Source: Streptomyces sp. MH60
Lineage (GTDB): Bacteria; Actinomycetota; Actinomycetes; Streptomycetales; Streptomycetaceae
Direction: 5' to 3'
Length of the DNA: 64,000 nucleotides
Assembly: GCF_002939385.1 (NCBI RefSeq)
Contig: NZ_MULI01000003.1
Location: 176,798-240,797 of the forward strand
Each line of letters opens with the position of its first letter. The first letter of the stretch is position 1. The translations under genes were made by a program, and so were the position numbers. Positions 44,917-53,737 of the stretch are shown here, piece by piece. The notes under the pieces were generated by a model that was given only the letters and a program-made list of their open reading frames with translations, was not told where the DNA came from and did not search any database.

Positions 44917-47900
44917 TCAGCGGAGGCCGAAGGCCCGGGTGACCGTCTGGTGGACGGTGTTGCCGACCATGTCCCGCGCACTGGCGCGCACCGTCACGAA
45001 CTCCGCCCCGCTCGGGGCGTCGAGGCGGAACCCGCCGTCCCCGGTGCGGTTGGCGCGGTGCCAGGTGCGGCCGTCGTCGTAGGACAGCTCCAGGGTGGGT
45101 GCGCCGAGGTGGCCGACGTGCGCGGCGCCGGGCAGGTGCGCGGCCGTCACGGTCAGCGTGGCGTGCCGCTTGGCGCGACCGGCGCCGTCGAGCTCGACGC
45201 GGTAGTCGAGCTGTACGAGCGGCAGCACCGTTTCGGCCTCCGGGTCGGCGGCGGCAGCGGAGACGAAGTCCCACTGGGTCCGGGTTGCCGAGGAGTACGG
45301 CGTGAACGGCGCCGTGCGCTCACCGGTGACGACGAGCCGGTAGGGCAGCTTCCCGGGGCCCGGAGCCTTGCCCTGGACGAGCGAGAAGACTCCCTCGCCG
45401 AGGGTCGTGCCGCCCTGGGACAGGGTCATGTGCTGCGTGGTCGTACCGGTGTCGTCCTGGCTGAGGCCGATGTGGTCCCGGCTGCCCCAGGCGGGGACGT
45501 CGACGGCCATCGAGTCACCGACGCGCAGGGGCGAACGGTACGCGTCGTTGAGGTGAGGTCGTTCGATGGGCCCGAACCACTCCTCCGACTGGCGGCTGCC
45601 GGGCCGGTAGGCCGTCTTGGCGCCGATCTCGTAGATCACGCCGCCCGCGTACGCCTCCTGGTTCCAGCGGTAGTCACCGGTGGAGACCCAGTCGGTACGG
45701 GCGCCACTGACGGGCTCGGGCTGGGGGCCGCCGAAGGTCCAGCCGCTGCCCGGGATCCAGTCGTACCGGAACTCCCCGCCGGACCCGTCGGGCAGCGGGC
45801 TGTCGAAGGCCACGTCGACCCGGGCCAGGGAGCGGGAGTCGGCCCGGGTGGTCATCCGGGTCGGAATCTCGTTGTGCCAGCTCGCCAGGAGGTCGTACAC
45901 GTAGGGGCTGACCGGCTGGGAGGTCACGGTGACCTGCGCACCGCGCACCTTCGCCTGGGCGGCGAGCTTCTCGCCCTCGTCGGTGCTCAGCAGCGCGACG
46001 TCGAGGGCGACGGGCCGCCCGAAGGGCTCGCCGTAGCCGCGCAAGGCACGGCCGTCCTCGTTGTTGACCACCAGCAGCAGTGTGGCCCCCGCGGCCACGG
46101 CGTTGGCCGCCTGGACGCCGTCGGCGACGTCGTCGTCGCGGCGTACCACCACCGCCTTGCCGCGGGCGTCGAGCCGGGCGTACTCGGTGGCGGCGCCGTT
46201 GCCCGCGAAGACCAACGGCAGTTTGCGCGTGCCCTTCGGCAGTGCGGTGACGCCCTCCTGGCGCAAGACGTCCGTGAAGTCCGTGGTCCGGGTGGACACC
46301 GTCAGCGCGGGCTGCTCCTTGCGCCAGCGGGCGCTGACGAGGAAGTCGCCGTGGGTCACCTTGTGGGTGGTCGGCTGCGCCCACAGGCTGTCGTACGCGG
46401 TCTGGGTCTCCAAGCCTGTCCGGTACGTCATCCCTTCCATGGAGCGCTGGTAGTCCAGCCGCTGGTAGGTCGCCTCGGTCCGCTGGGGCACCGTCGTCTC
46501 GATGCGCTCGATCCGGCCCGCGTCGAAGGTGACCGTGGTGTCCTTCGTCAGCCGGACCTCGGGGTCCCCGAGCAGCGCCATGCCCCACGAATGGGGGCCG
46601 TGGACGCCGGGGACGGTCTTGTAGGCGAGGGCCGAGTAGGTGTCCTCAGGCAGGTACAGCTCGGTCGTGCCGCTGTCGCCGACGAGGACGGGGAGGGACT
46701 CGGAGTCCCCCGACTTCAGCAGATCGAACACGCCCGGCACGGGGTTGCCGCCCGCGTCCTTGAAGTGCACCGTCAGCTTGTGCCGGACCGGGCCCACGGA
46801 CACCGCGGTGTGCGTCACGTTCCGCGCGTCGGCGTCCGTCGCCAGGATCTGGCCGCTGTAGGTGCGGCCACCTGCCGAGCCCGACGCGTCGATCGTCAGC
46901 GCGACATCGGCGGTGCCGTGCGCCGGCACGGTGACCCGGGAGGCCGACAGCCGGAACATCCCCTCGGGCGCGTGCGTCGCCGCGACCGAAAGATCCAGGG
47001 TGACCGCGGCGCCGGTGGTGTTCGTGTACGTCACCGGGCGCTGTACGGGGCCCGGTGAGCTGCCCGGGGCGTAGGCGGTCGCCGAGGCGTACACCCCGGC
47101 GCGTACCGCGGCGTCGACGTCCACCCGGCCGCTGCCGGCCTGGAACGCGTCGTACTGCGGAGTGCGGTGCGAACTGCTGACGAGGGCGTCCTTCAGGGCG
47201 CTGCCAGTGAGGTCGGGACGTGCGGCGGCGAGCAGAGCGGCGGCACCGGCGACGTGCGGCGCGGCCATCGAGGTGCCGCTCAGGCTCTGGTACGCACCGT
47301 TGCCGTTGGCGGCGAAGGAGGAGTTGGCGGCGAGGATGCCGACTCCGGGGGCGGTGATCTCCGGCTTCAGCGCGCCGTCGACCCGGGGACCCTGGCTGGA
47401 GAACGGGGCCACGGTGTCGGTGGCGTCCACCGCGCCCACGGTCAGTGCGGAGGTGGCCACACCAGGGGCGCCGACGGTGCCGGCCTCGCCCCCGTTGCCC
47501 GCTGCGACGACGAACAGCGCGCCGGTCTGGGCGCTGAGCCGGTCCACCGCCTGACTCATCGGATCGCTGCCGTCCGACTGCTCACTGGAGCCCAGGCTCA
47601 TGTTGACGATCTTCGCGTGGCGTTCGACGGTGGCCCACTCCATGGCGGCCAGCGTCCAGGAGATCTGCCCGCGCCCGGAGTTGTCCAGCACCTTGCCGAT
47701 GCTCAGCCGCGCTCCGGGCGCCACCCCCTTCTCCTTGCCGTCGGAGGCCGCACCGGTGCCGGCGACGGTGGACGCCACGTGGGTGCCGTGCCCGTCGCGG
47801 TCGTCGGTGTTCTCGTCCGGTACGAAGCTCTGCCGCGCCGCTATCCGGCCGACGAGGTCCGGGTGCCCGGCGTCGACGCCGGTGTCGAGAACGGCGACCT

Positions 47901-48636
47901 CCACACCCTGCCCGGTGTTGCCGCCGGCCCAGGCCCTCGGGGCGCCGATCTGTGCGGTGCTGTCGGCCAGGTCGGCCTCGACCGGGGCGTCGAGCCAGAT
48001 GTGCGCGACCCCGCCGCGGAAGGCGGCGTCGGTACGTGAATCCCTGACGCCGTCGTCGACCGCGTTCTCCCCGGTGACGGAACGCCAGAACTCCGCGGCC
48101 CGCGCCCGGTCGGCACTGAGCGCGGCGCCCTGGACACTGACGAGGTCGCGCACCTTGCGGGCGCCGTCAGGGACAGCGGCCGTACGGCGCGCCGCCGCGT
48201 TCCGGTACGACACGATCAAGGGGAGCCGGTCGCGGGAGGCATCGTCGTACCCGTCCTCGATCAGGGCGGTGACGTTGAACAGTTCGCGGTCAAGGCTGCC
48301 CTTGGCGACGAAGGGCAGCGCGGACTCCGGGTACACGAACAGGTCACCGTCCGCCTCGGTGAGGCGCGCCCGCGCGGGCTTCCCGTCGGCGTCCCGCACG
48401 GTGACCACCCCACCGGCTCCGCCCGAGCCCTGACGGGTGGTCACCACGTCCCCGGTGACCAGTGTCACAACGTGCTCCCCGGTGGGAACGCCGGTGGAAG
48501 AGGGGGCCTCCGACGCGGCGAGCGCGGGTGCGGAGCCGGGCCCAGCCACGGCCTGTACGCTGAACGGTCCCGTGAACACGAGCACCGAAGCGGCGGCAAC
48601 TGCACTCGCGCTCCAGCATCTTGGGTGTCGTTTCAA
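44917..48636 (-). CDS. Large secreted S8 (subtilisin-type) serine peptidase, paralogue
   Basis: 1,239 residues from TTG 48636 (AGGAG ten bases upstream), beginning MKRHPRCWSASAVAAASVLV as a signal peptide. A longer frame continues upstream but lacks a site. Catalytic residues: Asp251 (VAVLDTGVD), His283 (DGHGTHVAS), oxyanion Asn381 (AAGNGG) and Ser456 (GTSMAAPHVAG). Domain order and even the C-terminal end (TVTRAFGLR versus LIRAFGLR) match the peptidase at 34743-38504, so they are duplicates with substantial divergence. Secreted, without membrane anchor. Substrates unknown. Confidence 0.94.
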   Translation of the reverse strand: MKRHPRCWSASAVAAASVLVFTGPFSVQAVAGPGSAPALAASEAPSSTGVPTGEHVVTLVTGDVVTTRQGSGGAGGVVTVRDADGKPARARLTEADGDLFVYPESALPFVAKGSLDRELFNVTALIEDGYDDASRDRLPLIVSYRNAAARRTAAVPDGARKVRDLVSVQGAALSADRARAAEFWRSVTGENAVDDGVRDSRTDAAFRGGVAHIWLDAPVEADLADSTAQIGAPRAWAGGNTGQGVEVAVLDTGVDAGHPDLVGRIAARQSFVPDENTDDRDGHGTHVASTVAGTGAASDGKEKGVAPGARLSIGKVLDNSGRGQISWTLAAMEWATVERHAKIVNMSLGSSEQSDGSDPMSQAVDRLSAQTGALFVVAAGNGGEAGTVGAPGVATSALTVGAVDATDTVAPFSSQGPRVDGALKPEITAPGVGILAANSSFAANGNGAYQSLSGTSMAAPHVAGAAALLAAARPDLTGSALKDALVSSSHRTPQYDAFQAGSGRVDVDAAVRAGVYASATAYAPGSSPGPVQRPVTYTNTTGAAVTLDLSVAATHAPEGMFRLSASRVTVPAHGTADVALTIDASGSAGGRTYSGQILATDADARNVTHTAVSVGPVRHKLTVHFKDAGGNPVPGVFDLLKSGDSESLPVLVGDSGTTELYLPEDTYSALAYKTVPGVHGPHSWGMALLGDPEVRLTKDTTVTFDAGRIERIETTVPQRTEATYQRLDYQRSMEGMTYRTGLETQTAYDSLWAQPTTHKVTHGDFLVSARWRKEQPALTVSTRTTDFTDVLRQEGVTALPKGTRKLPLVFAGNGAATEYARLDARGKAVVVRRDDDVADGVQAANAVAAGATLLLVVNNEDGRALRGYGEPFGRPVALDVALLSTDEGEKLAAQAKVRGAQVTVTSQPVSPYVYDLLASWHNEIPTRMTTRADSRSLARVDVAFDSPLPDGSGGEFRYDWIPGSGWTFGGPQPEPVSGARTDWVSTGDYRWNQEAYAGGVIYEIGAKTAYRPGSRQSEEWFGPIERPHLNDAYRSPLRVGDSMAVDVPAWGSRDHIGLSQDDTGTTTQHMTLSQGGTTLGEGVFSLVQGKAPGPGKLPYRLVVTGERTAPFTPYSSATRTQWDFVSAAAADPEAETVLPLVQLDYRVELDGAGRAKRHATLTVTAAHLPGAAHVGHLGAPTLELSYDDGRTWHRANRTGDGGFRLDAPSGAEFVTVRASARDMVGNTVHQTVTRAFGLR

Positions 48637-48915
48637 GTGTCTGTATCTCCTGCGGTCGCGCCGAACGGGGACGATCGTCCCCGGGCACTTCAAAGTTGAC
48701 CGAACGAACGGTCGGCCTCTCTCGAGCGCGGTGAGCATACGGCCACCCCGTACACCGTGTGAAGAGTGCGGGCTCACTCCTCGGACCGGCCCGGACACCG
48801 TCCCCGAACGTCGCACGATCGTGGGGACGCCCGAACTCCCGCCTCTGTCACACGGCCGTTCACTGCCTGAACCCCCGGCCACCTCCCTATGGCAGCCGTG
48901 ACAGCCGGCTCCGCT

Positions 48916-49179
48916 TCAGGAGAGGTAGTCCTCGACCTGCGAGGCGGGCCGAACGCGCGCATTGTCGGGATCCTGACCTGCGGCGACCCGAGCCTTTCGC
49001 TGCCGGAGCAGGTCCCAGCACCGGTCCAGCTCGACCTCCAGACGGGCCAGACGCGCGTGCTCGGTCGACGCGTCGATCACCTGCTCGGCAAGCTGCTCCC
49101 GCAGGTCCTTCTCCTGACGGATCATTTCGTTGATGCGACTGAGGATCTGTCCCTCGGCGTCGGCTTCGGAGCCGGTCAT
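48916..49179 (-). CDS. DUF2630 family small coiled-coil protein
   Basis: 87 residues from ATG 49179 with GGGAGAA upstream; longer in-frame starts are rejected. Conserved family pattern: ILSRINEMIRQEKDLREQLA, EHARLARLEVELDRCWDLLR then QRKARVAAGQDPDNARVRP and a VEDYLS end. A short charged helical protein of unknown function that is widespread in actinobacteria. Stands alone. Confidence 0.9.
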   Translation of the reverse strand: MTGSEADAEGQILSRINEMIRQEKDLREQLAEQVIDASTEHARLARLEVELDRCWDLLRQRKARVAAGQDPDNARVRPASQVEDYLS

Positions 49180-49493
49180 GATTCTCCCTGGACGATGGGT
49201 TGCCGTTGTCGGTGCAGCCGACGGGTCAGTCGGTCGCACTCTTCATTGTCTGGACCGGGGACAGAGGTGTCGCGTGACGTTCTTCTCGCCTTGAGCCCGA
49301 TGGGTACGGCTCAGACAGTGTGAGGAAGTCCAGTATGGTGTGGTGGCCGAGTGGCCCGGATGAGGCTGAAGTCACACTGTATCGGACTGGCAGACGGCAA
49401 GGCGGCCCCGGACGCGTGACTGTCGCGTTCACGGACCACGAGCGAGTCATGTCCACAAGCACCCCTATGTGATCCGGAAGAAGCAGGAGAGCA
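49180..49493. other. Intergenic upstream of prenyltransferase
   Basis: 314 bp between divergent DUF2630 and prenyltransferase genes. No gene. Purine-rich AGAAGCAGGAGAG lies just before ATG 49494 as ribosome site. Confidence 0.5.
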
Positions 49494-50381
49494 ATGCCTA
49501 CTGGTGGAACGACGGATCTGGCTCGGCTCCTTTCCGACCTCGAGGCGTACGCGGAGCTTGCCGAGGTCGACTTCGACAACCGAGCCGTCGAGCAGGTGGT
49601 TGACGTTTTCGCGGAGCAGTTCGCCACGGGAACCATCACGGTCCGCACGACGACACACGAAGCCTCCAACCGCAGTGTGAACTTCCGTTACATGTACCCG
49701 GATTCGCCCCATGATCCGGTCGGGATCGCCCGGGCACACGGACTTCTTCCCGACGCCGATCCTGCTGTCATGTCGCTGCTCGCGGAGGTCACCGACAAGG
49801 TCCCCCTGTGGTGGGGGCTGGACGCGTCGGTGGGAAACGGCGTACAGAAGGTCTGGGCGTTCTTCGAGCAGCCCCTGGAATTCGGTGACATCGCTTCGCT
49901 CGAAAACGTACCCCCTTCCCTGCGTGACCATCGTGAACGTTTCGGCGAGGCCCGTATCGACAGATTCGCGATCATGGGGTTCGATTTCCGCGACAACACG
50001 ACGAACCTCTACTCCGAGATGGTCAGTCCCGGCTATTTCGACCACGAGGACGTAGCCAGGATGATCCGGGACATGGGTTCTCTTCCGCCGGACAACGAGG
50101 AGATCGGGCGCTGCCGGGGAGCGATCAACGTCTACTACACGTTCGACTGGAACTCCGCGCGGGCCCGCAGGCTCTGCTTCGCCGTCCCGGCGGGGGAAGG
50201 GGAGTTCCCCTCCCACCTGCACCCGCTCGCCGCCCGCTTCGCCGCCGAGGCTCCGGTGCAGGCTGAGCGGAGGGAGCTGATCTTCAACCCCACCTTCGGT
50301 GCCCGTGGGAGTTACCTGAAGATGGAGGCGGACTACACCGGTGATGCCGCGTCCCGGGTTTTCGGCTACTGGAACCGCTGA
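49494..50381 (+). CDS. ABBA-fold aromatic prenyltransferase (NphB/CloQ family)
   Basis: 295 residues, close to the ~300 of NphB. The sequence follows the family through its length: N-terminal helices (DLARLLSDLEAYAELAEVDF), strands with diphosphate-binding basic residues (GNGVQKVWAFFEQP; FGEARIDRFAIMGFDFRDNT then TNLYSEMV), and the late segment AINVYYTFDWNSARARRLCF before AVPAGEG. It ends with YLKMEADYTGD. These soluble enzymes attach dimethylallyl or geranyl groups to phenols, phenazines or indoles without an Asp-rich motif. No polyketide, aminocoumarin or phenazine genes lie nearby, so the acceptor is unknown. Confidence 0.9.
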   Translation: MPTGGTTDLARLLSDLEAYAELAEVDFDNRAVEQVVDVFAEQFATGTITVRTTTHEASNRSVNFRYMYPDSPHDPVGIARAHGLLPDADPAVMSLLAEVTDKVPLWWGLDASVGNGVQKVWAFFEQPLEFGDIASLENVPPSLRDHRERFGEARIDRFAIMGFDFRDNTTNLYSEMVSPGYFDHEDVARMIRDMGSLPPDNEEIGRCRGAINVYYTFDWNSARARRLCFAVPAGEGEFPSHLHPLAARFAAEAPVQAERRELIFNPTFGARGSYLKMEADYTGDAASRVFGYWNR

Positions 50382-50784
50382 TCGCCCCTCGAACGTACCC
50401 ATCGCAGGCACGGCCCCCGGAAGCAACGTTCCGTCAGGCCGTGCCTGTCGGTGAGCGCCGGCGCCGACCGGCCGGAGATCCCGCCGAGTTCCAAGCCACA
50501 CCCGAGCGGGTGGCGGCCCTCGCCGCACTCCTCAAGGGCGTCGTACGACGGATGCGCGAAGCGGCCTGACCGCCCCGTATGCCTGGCTCTGGCGTTCCGG
50601 GCAGGGTGAGGCCGTCTACCCGGTCCAACTCCGGCGACCGGAGGTTCACGTCGGTGTCGCGCCCGGCGCGTTCCAGTTGCCCGACGGCTTCTCACGAGCA
50701 CGCCTGCAACCTTTTCGGCTCGGTGGGGGTCCTCACTACCAAGCCCCGCCAGGGTAACCGCATGCGAGGGCGAGGTTCGGTCAC
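50382..50784. other. Intergenic with weak coding remnants
   Basis: 403 bp. A 42-codon frame from GTG 50441 to TGA 50569 (ending AALLKGVVRRMREAA) and a second, startless frame after it (PYAWLWRSGQGEAVYPVQLR ...) have Streptomyces-like codon use but no recognised family. They may be pieces of a decayed gene. Confidence 0.35.
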
Positions 50785-51120
50785 GTGGGGGTCCGCAGGG
50801 CGGTGAAGGGCGTCGGTGAGTTTCTGGTCGACACGGTGGGCGAGGCCGTCGCCGAGGCGGTTCTCAGCCTGCTCGCCTGCCTCCTGCTGGGCTGCCTGGT
50901 TCTGATCGCCTACCTGAGCTGGTCCTTCGGCCCACGCCTGACCCTCGCAGGAGCCGGTCTCCTCAGCCTCCTCCTCGCCCACGGTGCCTGGCGGACCTTC
51001 CGTGCCCCGCCGAACGGGAAACGGCGGGGCCTTGCCGCCCTGACCGCCGCCGCCTTCGGTGCGACCGCCGCGACGGCTCTCTTCCTGCTGCTCTACGCCA
51101 CCGACTGCGGCTGCCTGTGA
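50785..51120 (+). CDS. Small membrane protein, unknown
   Basis: 111 residues from GTG 50785; the ribosome site is weak. Three hydrophobic helices (AEAVLSLLACLLLGCLVLIAY; LTLAGAGLLSLLLAHGAW; LAALTAAAFGATAATALFLLL) and a cysteine-rich end TDCGCL. The sequence before the first helix is amphipathic (GVGEFLVDTVGEAV). No family recognised. It lies between the prenyltransferase and the T7SS genes on the same strand, but 431 bp separate it from the latter. Confidence 0.65.
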   Translation: MGVRRAVKGVGEFLVDTVGEAVAEAVLSLLACLLLGCLVLIAYLSWSFGPRLTLAGAGLLSLLLAHGAWRTFRAPPNGKRRGLAALTAAAFGATAATALFLLLYATDCGCL

Positions 51121-51551
51121 CGCGTCCGGGTCGGCCCGGGCCGGACAGTGTCGTCGGTCACGGCGGACCCGAATCGTTCACGCCGCTCGAAGCGACGACG
51201 TTCCGCCAGCGAACCCCGGTGCCCTGAGCGCGGGTTGCGTCTGGCCTCCGGTCTGAGCTGCCACGACGCGGCGGGTACGGCCGGCATACGTCCACATCAC
51301 ACTGTATGTCCGAAGGGTGTGGACGTGTGTGACAGTGAGCCAAGCCAACGTGAACTTGGCCATCCACCGTCAGGTACGCCGTTGTTTTCCCCTAACATTG
51401 GCTTCCCGATCAGTCGTTCGTGTGCCGGTCGGGTGGGTTCCGCCTGCCCGACGGACGGTTCCGCCGACGACCGTCGGTTCCGCGACCTCTCCCACCTGCC
51501 CGGCGCGCCGAGCGCCGGGCCATCGAATCGAGTTCAGGAAGGCGGGGCGTC
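51121..51551. other. Intergenic upstream of T7SS locus
   Basis: 431 bp, no supported gene. It is somewhat less GC-rich around 51290-51410 than its surroundings and must hold the promoter for the T7SS genes; no clear -35/-10 pair was identified. Confidence 0.5.
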
Positions 51552-51914
51552 ATGGCGACACCCGACGGAGGGCAGGGCGGTTTCAGAGGCTCGGACGGTG
51601 TCCTGTACAAAACGACACCCGAGGATCTGAAGGCCAAGGCCCTGGACATCCGCACGACCGAACAGATCGTGCAGGCAGAACTCGACGCCCTCAAGAGCTA
51701 CGTCGTCGCGATGGAGGCGAACTGGCAGGGCGTCGCCTCGAACACCTTCCAGGAACTGATGAGGGAGTGGGACGTGTACGCGGCACAGCTCCAGAACGCG
51801 CTGCTCGCCATCGCGGGCGGCCTGGACTCCAGCGCCGACAACTACCTCGGCTCCGAGCACTCGAACCTGGCGAACCTCAACAACGTGTCCCTCCCGAAGG
51901 CCAACCTGTCCTGA
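51552..51914 (+). CDS. WXG100-family (Esx-like) protein, first pair member
   Basis: 120 residues from ATG 51552 with GGAAGG upstream. A helical hairpin with the W-x-G turn in MEANWQGVASNTFQELM, following helix KALDIRTTEQIVQAELDALK. A helical tail (YAAQLQNALLAIAGGLDSSA) and a short disordered C-terminus follow. WXG100 proteins are secreted as dimers by T7SS. The next gene, 58 bp downstream, is its likely partner. N-terminal extension of about 20 residues before the first helix. Confidence 0.9.
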   Translation: MATPDGGQGGFRGSDGVLYKTTPEDLKAKALDIRTTEQIVQAELDALKSYVVAMEANWQGVASNTFQELMREWDVYAAQLQNALLAIAGGLDSSADNYLGSEHSNLANLNNVSLPKANLS

Positions 51915-51972
51915 TCCCGGCCTGCGTCCGCACGTCCGCTCGCCGCTCACATCCCCCGAGGAAGGAATCGCG

Positions 51973-52299
51973 ATGCCCGATATCGAAAGTGTGCCGATCT
52001 ATGTCGGCCAGGGCCTGGAGACCGCCGGCCAGGACATCAACGCCGCGGCCCAGCACATCATGGGCGAACTGCACGCCTTGAGGAGCCGGATCCAGTCGCT
52101 GATCGACACCTGGAACGCCCAGTCGGCGACCGACTATCAACTGCGCATGCACGAGTGGGACATGGCCGCCGTGGGCCTCTTCGGCGGCGAGGAGGACGAC
52201 GGCGTGCTCGGCGAGATCGCCCACGTCATGCGGGTGAACTGGGGCAACTACGTCGGTGCCGAGGAGGCCAACATCAGGACCTGGAACTCGGTGCACTGA
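51973..52299 (+). CDS. WXG100-family (Esx-like) protein, second pair member
   Basis: 108 residues, GAGGAAGG upstream of ATG 51973. Two helices around a turn with W-N-A in place of W-x-G (SLIDTWNAQSATDYQLRMHE). Predicted partner of the preceding Esx protein and a T7SS substrate. Acidic patch GGEEDDGVLGE follows the second helix. The C-terminus is helical and ends without an obvious YxxxD/E signal. Confidence 0.87.
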   Translation: MPDIESVPIYVGQGLETAGQDINAAAQHIMGELHALRSRIQSLIDTWNAQSATDYQLRMHEWDMAAVGLFGGEEDDGVLGEIAHVMRVNWGNYVGAEEANIRTWNSVH

Positions 52300-52350
52300 C
52301 CCCGCCGCCCTCCGACAGGCCCCGGCTACGTGTGACAAGGAAGACACCCA

Positions 52351-53709
52351 GTGGAGAATGAACGCTGTCATGTGACCGTGGTGGGGGCACGGCGGCGGGT
52401 CGATCTCGCGGTGCCCGCGGACGCGGCCATCGCCGAGTACACCCCGGCCCTGCTCACGCTCGTGGGGCAGGTGGATCTGGACGAGACGTTCCCCCCGGTG
52501 TGGTCGCTGGCCCTGCCCGGCGCACCTCCCCTCGCGCCCGAAGCGTCGCTGCGGGAGGCGGGCGTCGCGGACGGCGCCACGCTCTACCTCCGGGACGTGG
52601 CCGCGGACGAGTTCGACGAGCCCGTGGTCACCGACCTGGAGGAGTCCGTCGAGAAGACCCGCGACGGTGTCACCGCCTGGGGCCGACGGACCCGCGCCTA
52701 CACCACACTGGTCCTGGCCGTCCTGGGCCTCGTCGCGGCCTTCGTGGTCCTGGCGTGGTCGGGCTCCGCGGACTCCTACCGTCCCGGCACCGGGGTCGGC
52801 GCGATGGTCGTGGCCTTCGCCCTGACCCTGCTGGCCTGGCACTCCACCCGCCAGGGCTGGTCGCTGTCACTGGGCCTGAGGCTGATCATGGCGTGCGCGG
52901 CCGTCCCCCTGCTCGCCACGTCCGCGGCCTGCCTGCCGGTGGTGAGCGCGAGCATCTCCGGCCTGCTCCTGGCCCTGAGCGTGGGTGCCTTGGTCGGAGC
53001 CCTCGCCGGGCTGCTGGCGATCCGTCACGTCATGACGCTGATGGCGGTGGCGATCACCGGCATCACCCTGGTGCTGACCGCCGCCCTCACCCTCGGCCGT
53101 ACCTCGCTGCTGGAGTCGGCGGCCGCGGTGTCCGTCACCACCATGGGCGTGCTCGCCGCCGCGCCCAAGGCGGCCGGGCACCTCGCGGTGCTGGCGGGCT
53201 CGCGGGCGGGCGGCACGGACCCCTACGCCGACGAGGCGGACGTCCTTCGGCTGGTGAAGCGGGGGCAGCGCGTACTCATCGGCACGAACGTCCTCGGCTC
53301 GGCCGTCGAGGCCGCGTGCCTCGTGGTCCTGGGTGCGGCGGACCACGCCTTCGCGGTCGCGCTCACCGCCTGCCTGGGCCTCGCGCTGATCCTGCGGGCG
53401 GGGCGGCTGACGATGGCGCCCGCCGTCGTCCCGATGGTGGCCGCCGGGACGCTCGGCCTGGCCGTGGCACTGGTCCGGGCTCCGGGCAACTTCGGGGCAC
53501 CGGCGTGGTCCGGGCCCGTCGCCCTGCTGGGCGCGGCCGTGCTGGCGCTGGCGTTCGGCCTCGGCCGCGCGTTCCGCGCCGACCCGGACGAGGAGCGGCC
53601 GACCTGGATCGACACACTCGCCGGGTTCTTCCTGCTGGCCTCCGTACCGGTCGCGGTCGGCGTCTTCGGCGTCTACACCTCGCTGCTGCAGTCGGGGCAG
53701 ACGCCGTGA
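52351..53709 (+). CDS. eccD: T7SS membrane component EccD
   Basis: 452 residues from GTG 52351. An N-terminal ubiquitin-like (YukD) domain (~5-85, CHVTVVGARRRVDLAVPADA) with a linker (LEESVEKTRDGVTAWGRRTR) leads into about eleven membrane helices from ~115 on. EccD lines the cavity of the ESX membrane complex with EccB, EccC and EccE. Followed by the beta-helix-AAA+ gene after 28 bp and preceded by Esx genes, which is a normal T7SS context. Confidence 0.93.
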   Translation: MENERCHVTVVGARRRVDLAVPADAAIAEYTPALLTLVGQVDLDETFPPVWSLALPGAPPLAPEASLREAGVADGATLYLRDVAADEFDEPVVTDLEESVEKTRDGVTAWGRRTRAYTTLVLAVLGLVAAFVVLAWSGSADSYRPGTGVGAMVVAFALTLLAWHSTRQGWSLSLGLRLIMACAAVPLLATSAACLPVVSASISGLLLALSVGALVGALAGLLAIRHVMTLMAVAITGITLVLTAALTLGRTSLLESAAAVSVTTMGVLAAAPKAAGHLAVLAGSRAGGTDPYADEADVLRLVKRGQRVLIGTNVLGSAVEAACLVVLGAADHAFAVALTACLGLALILRAGRLTMAPAVVPMVAAGTLGLAVALVRAPGNFGAPAWSGPVALLGAAVLALAFGLGRAFRADPDEERPTWIDTLAGFFLLASVPVAVGVFGVYTSLLQSGQTP

Positions 53710-53737
53710 GGGGCCCCGACGCCGGAGCGGTACGGCG

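Noticed and set aside
34743..48636. S8 peptidases as T7SS mycosins (MycP)
   Set aside because: Mycosins are ~450-600 residues with a C-terminal membrane helix and lie inside the ESX locus. These are ~1,240-1,253 residues, lack the anchor and are remote from eccC/eccD.
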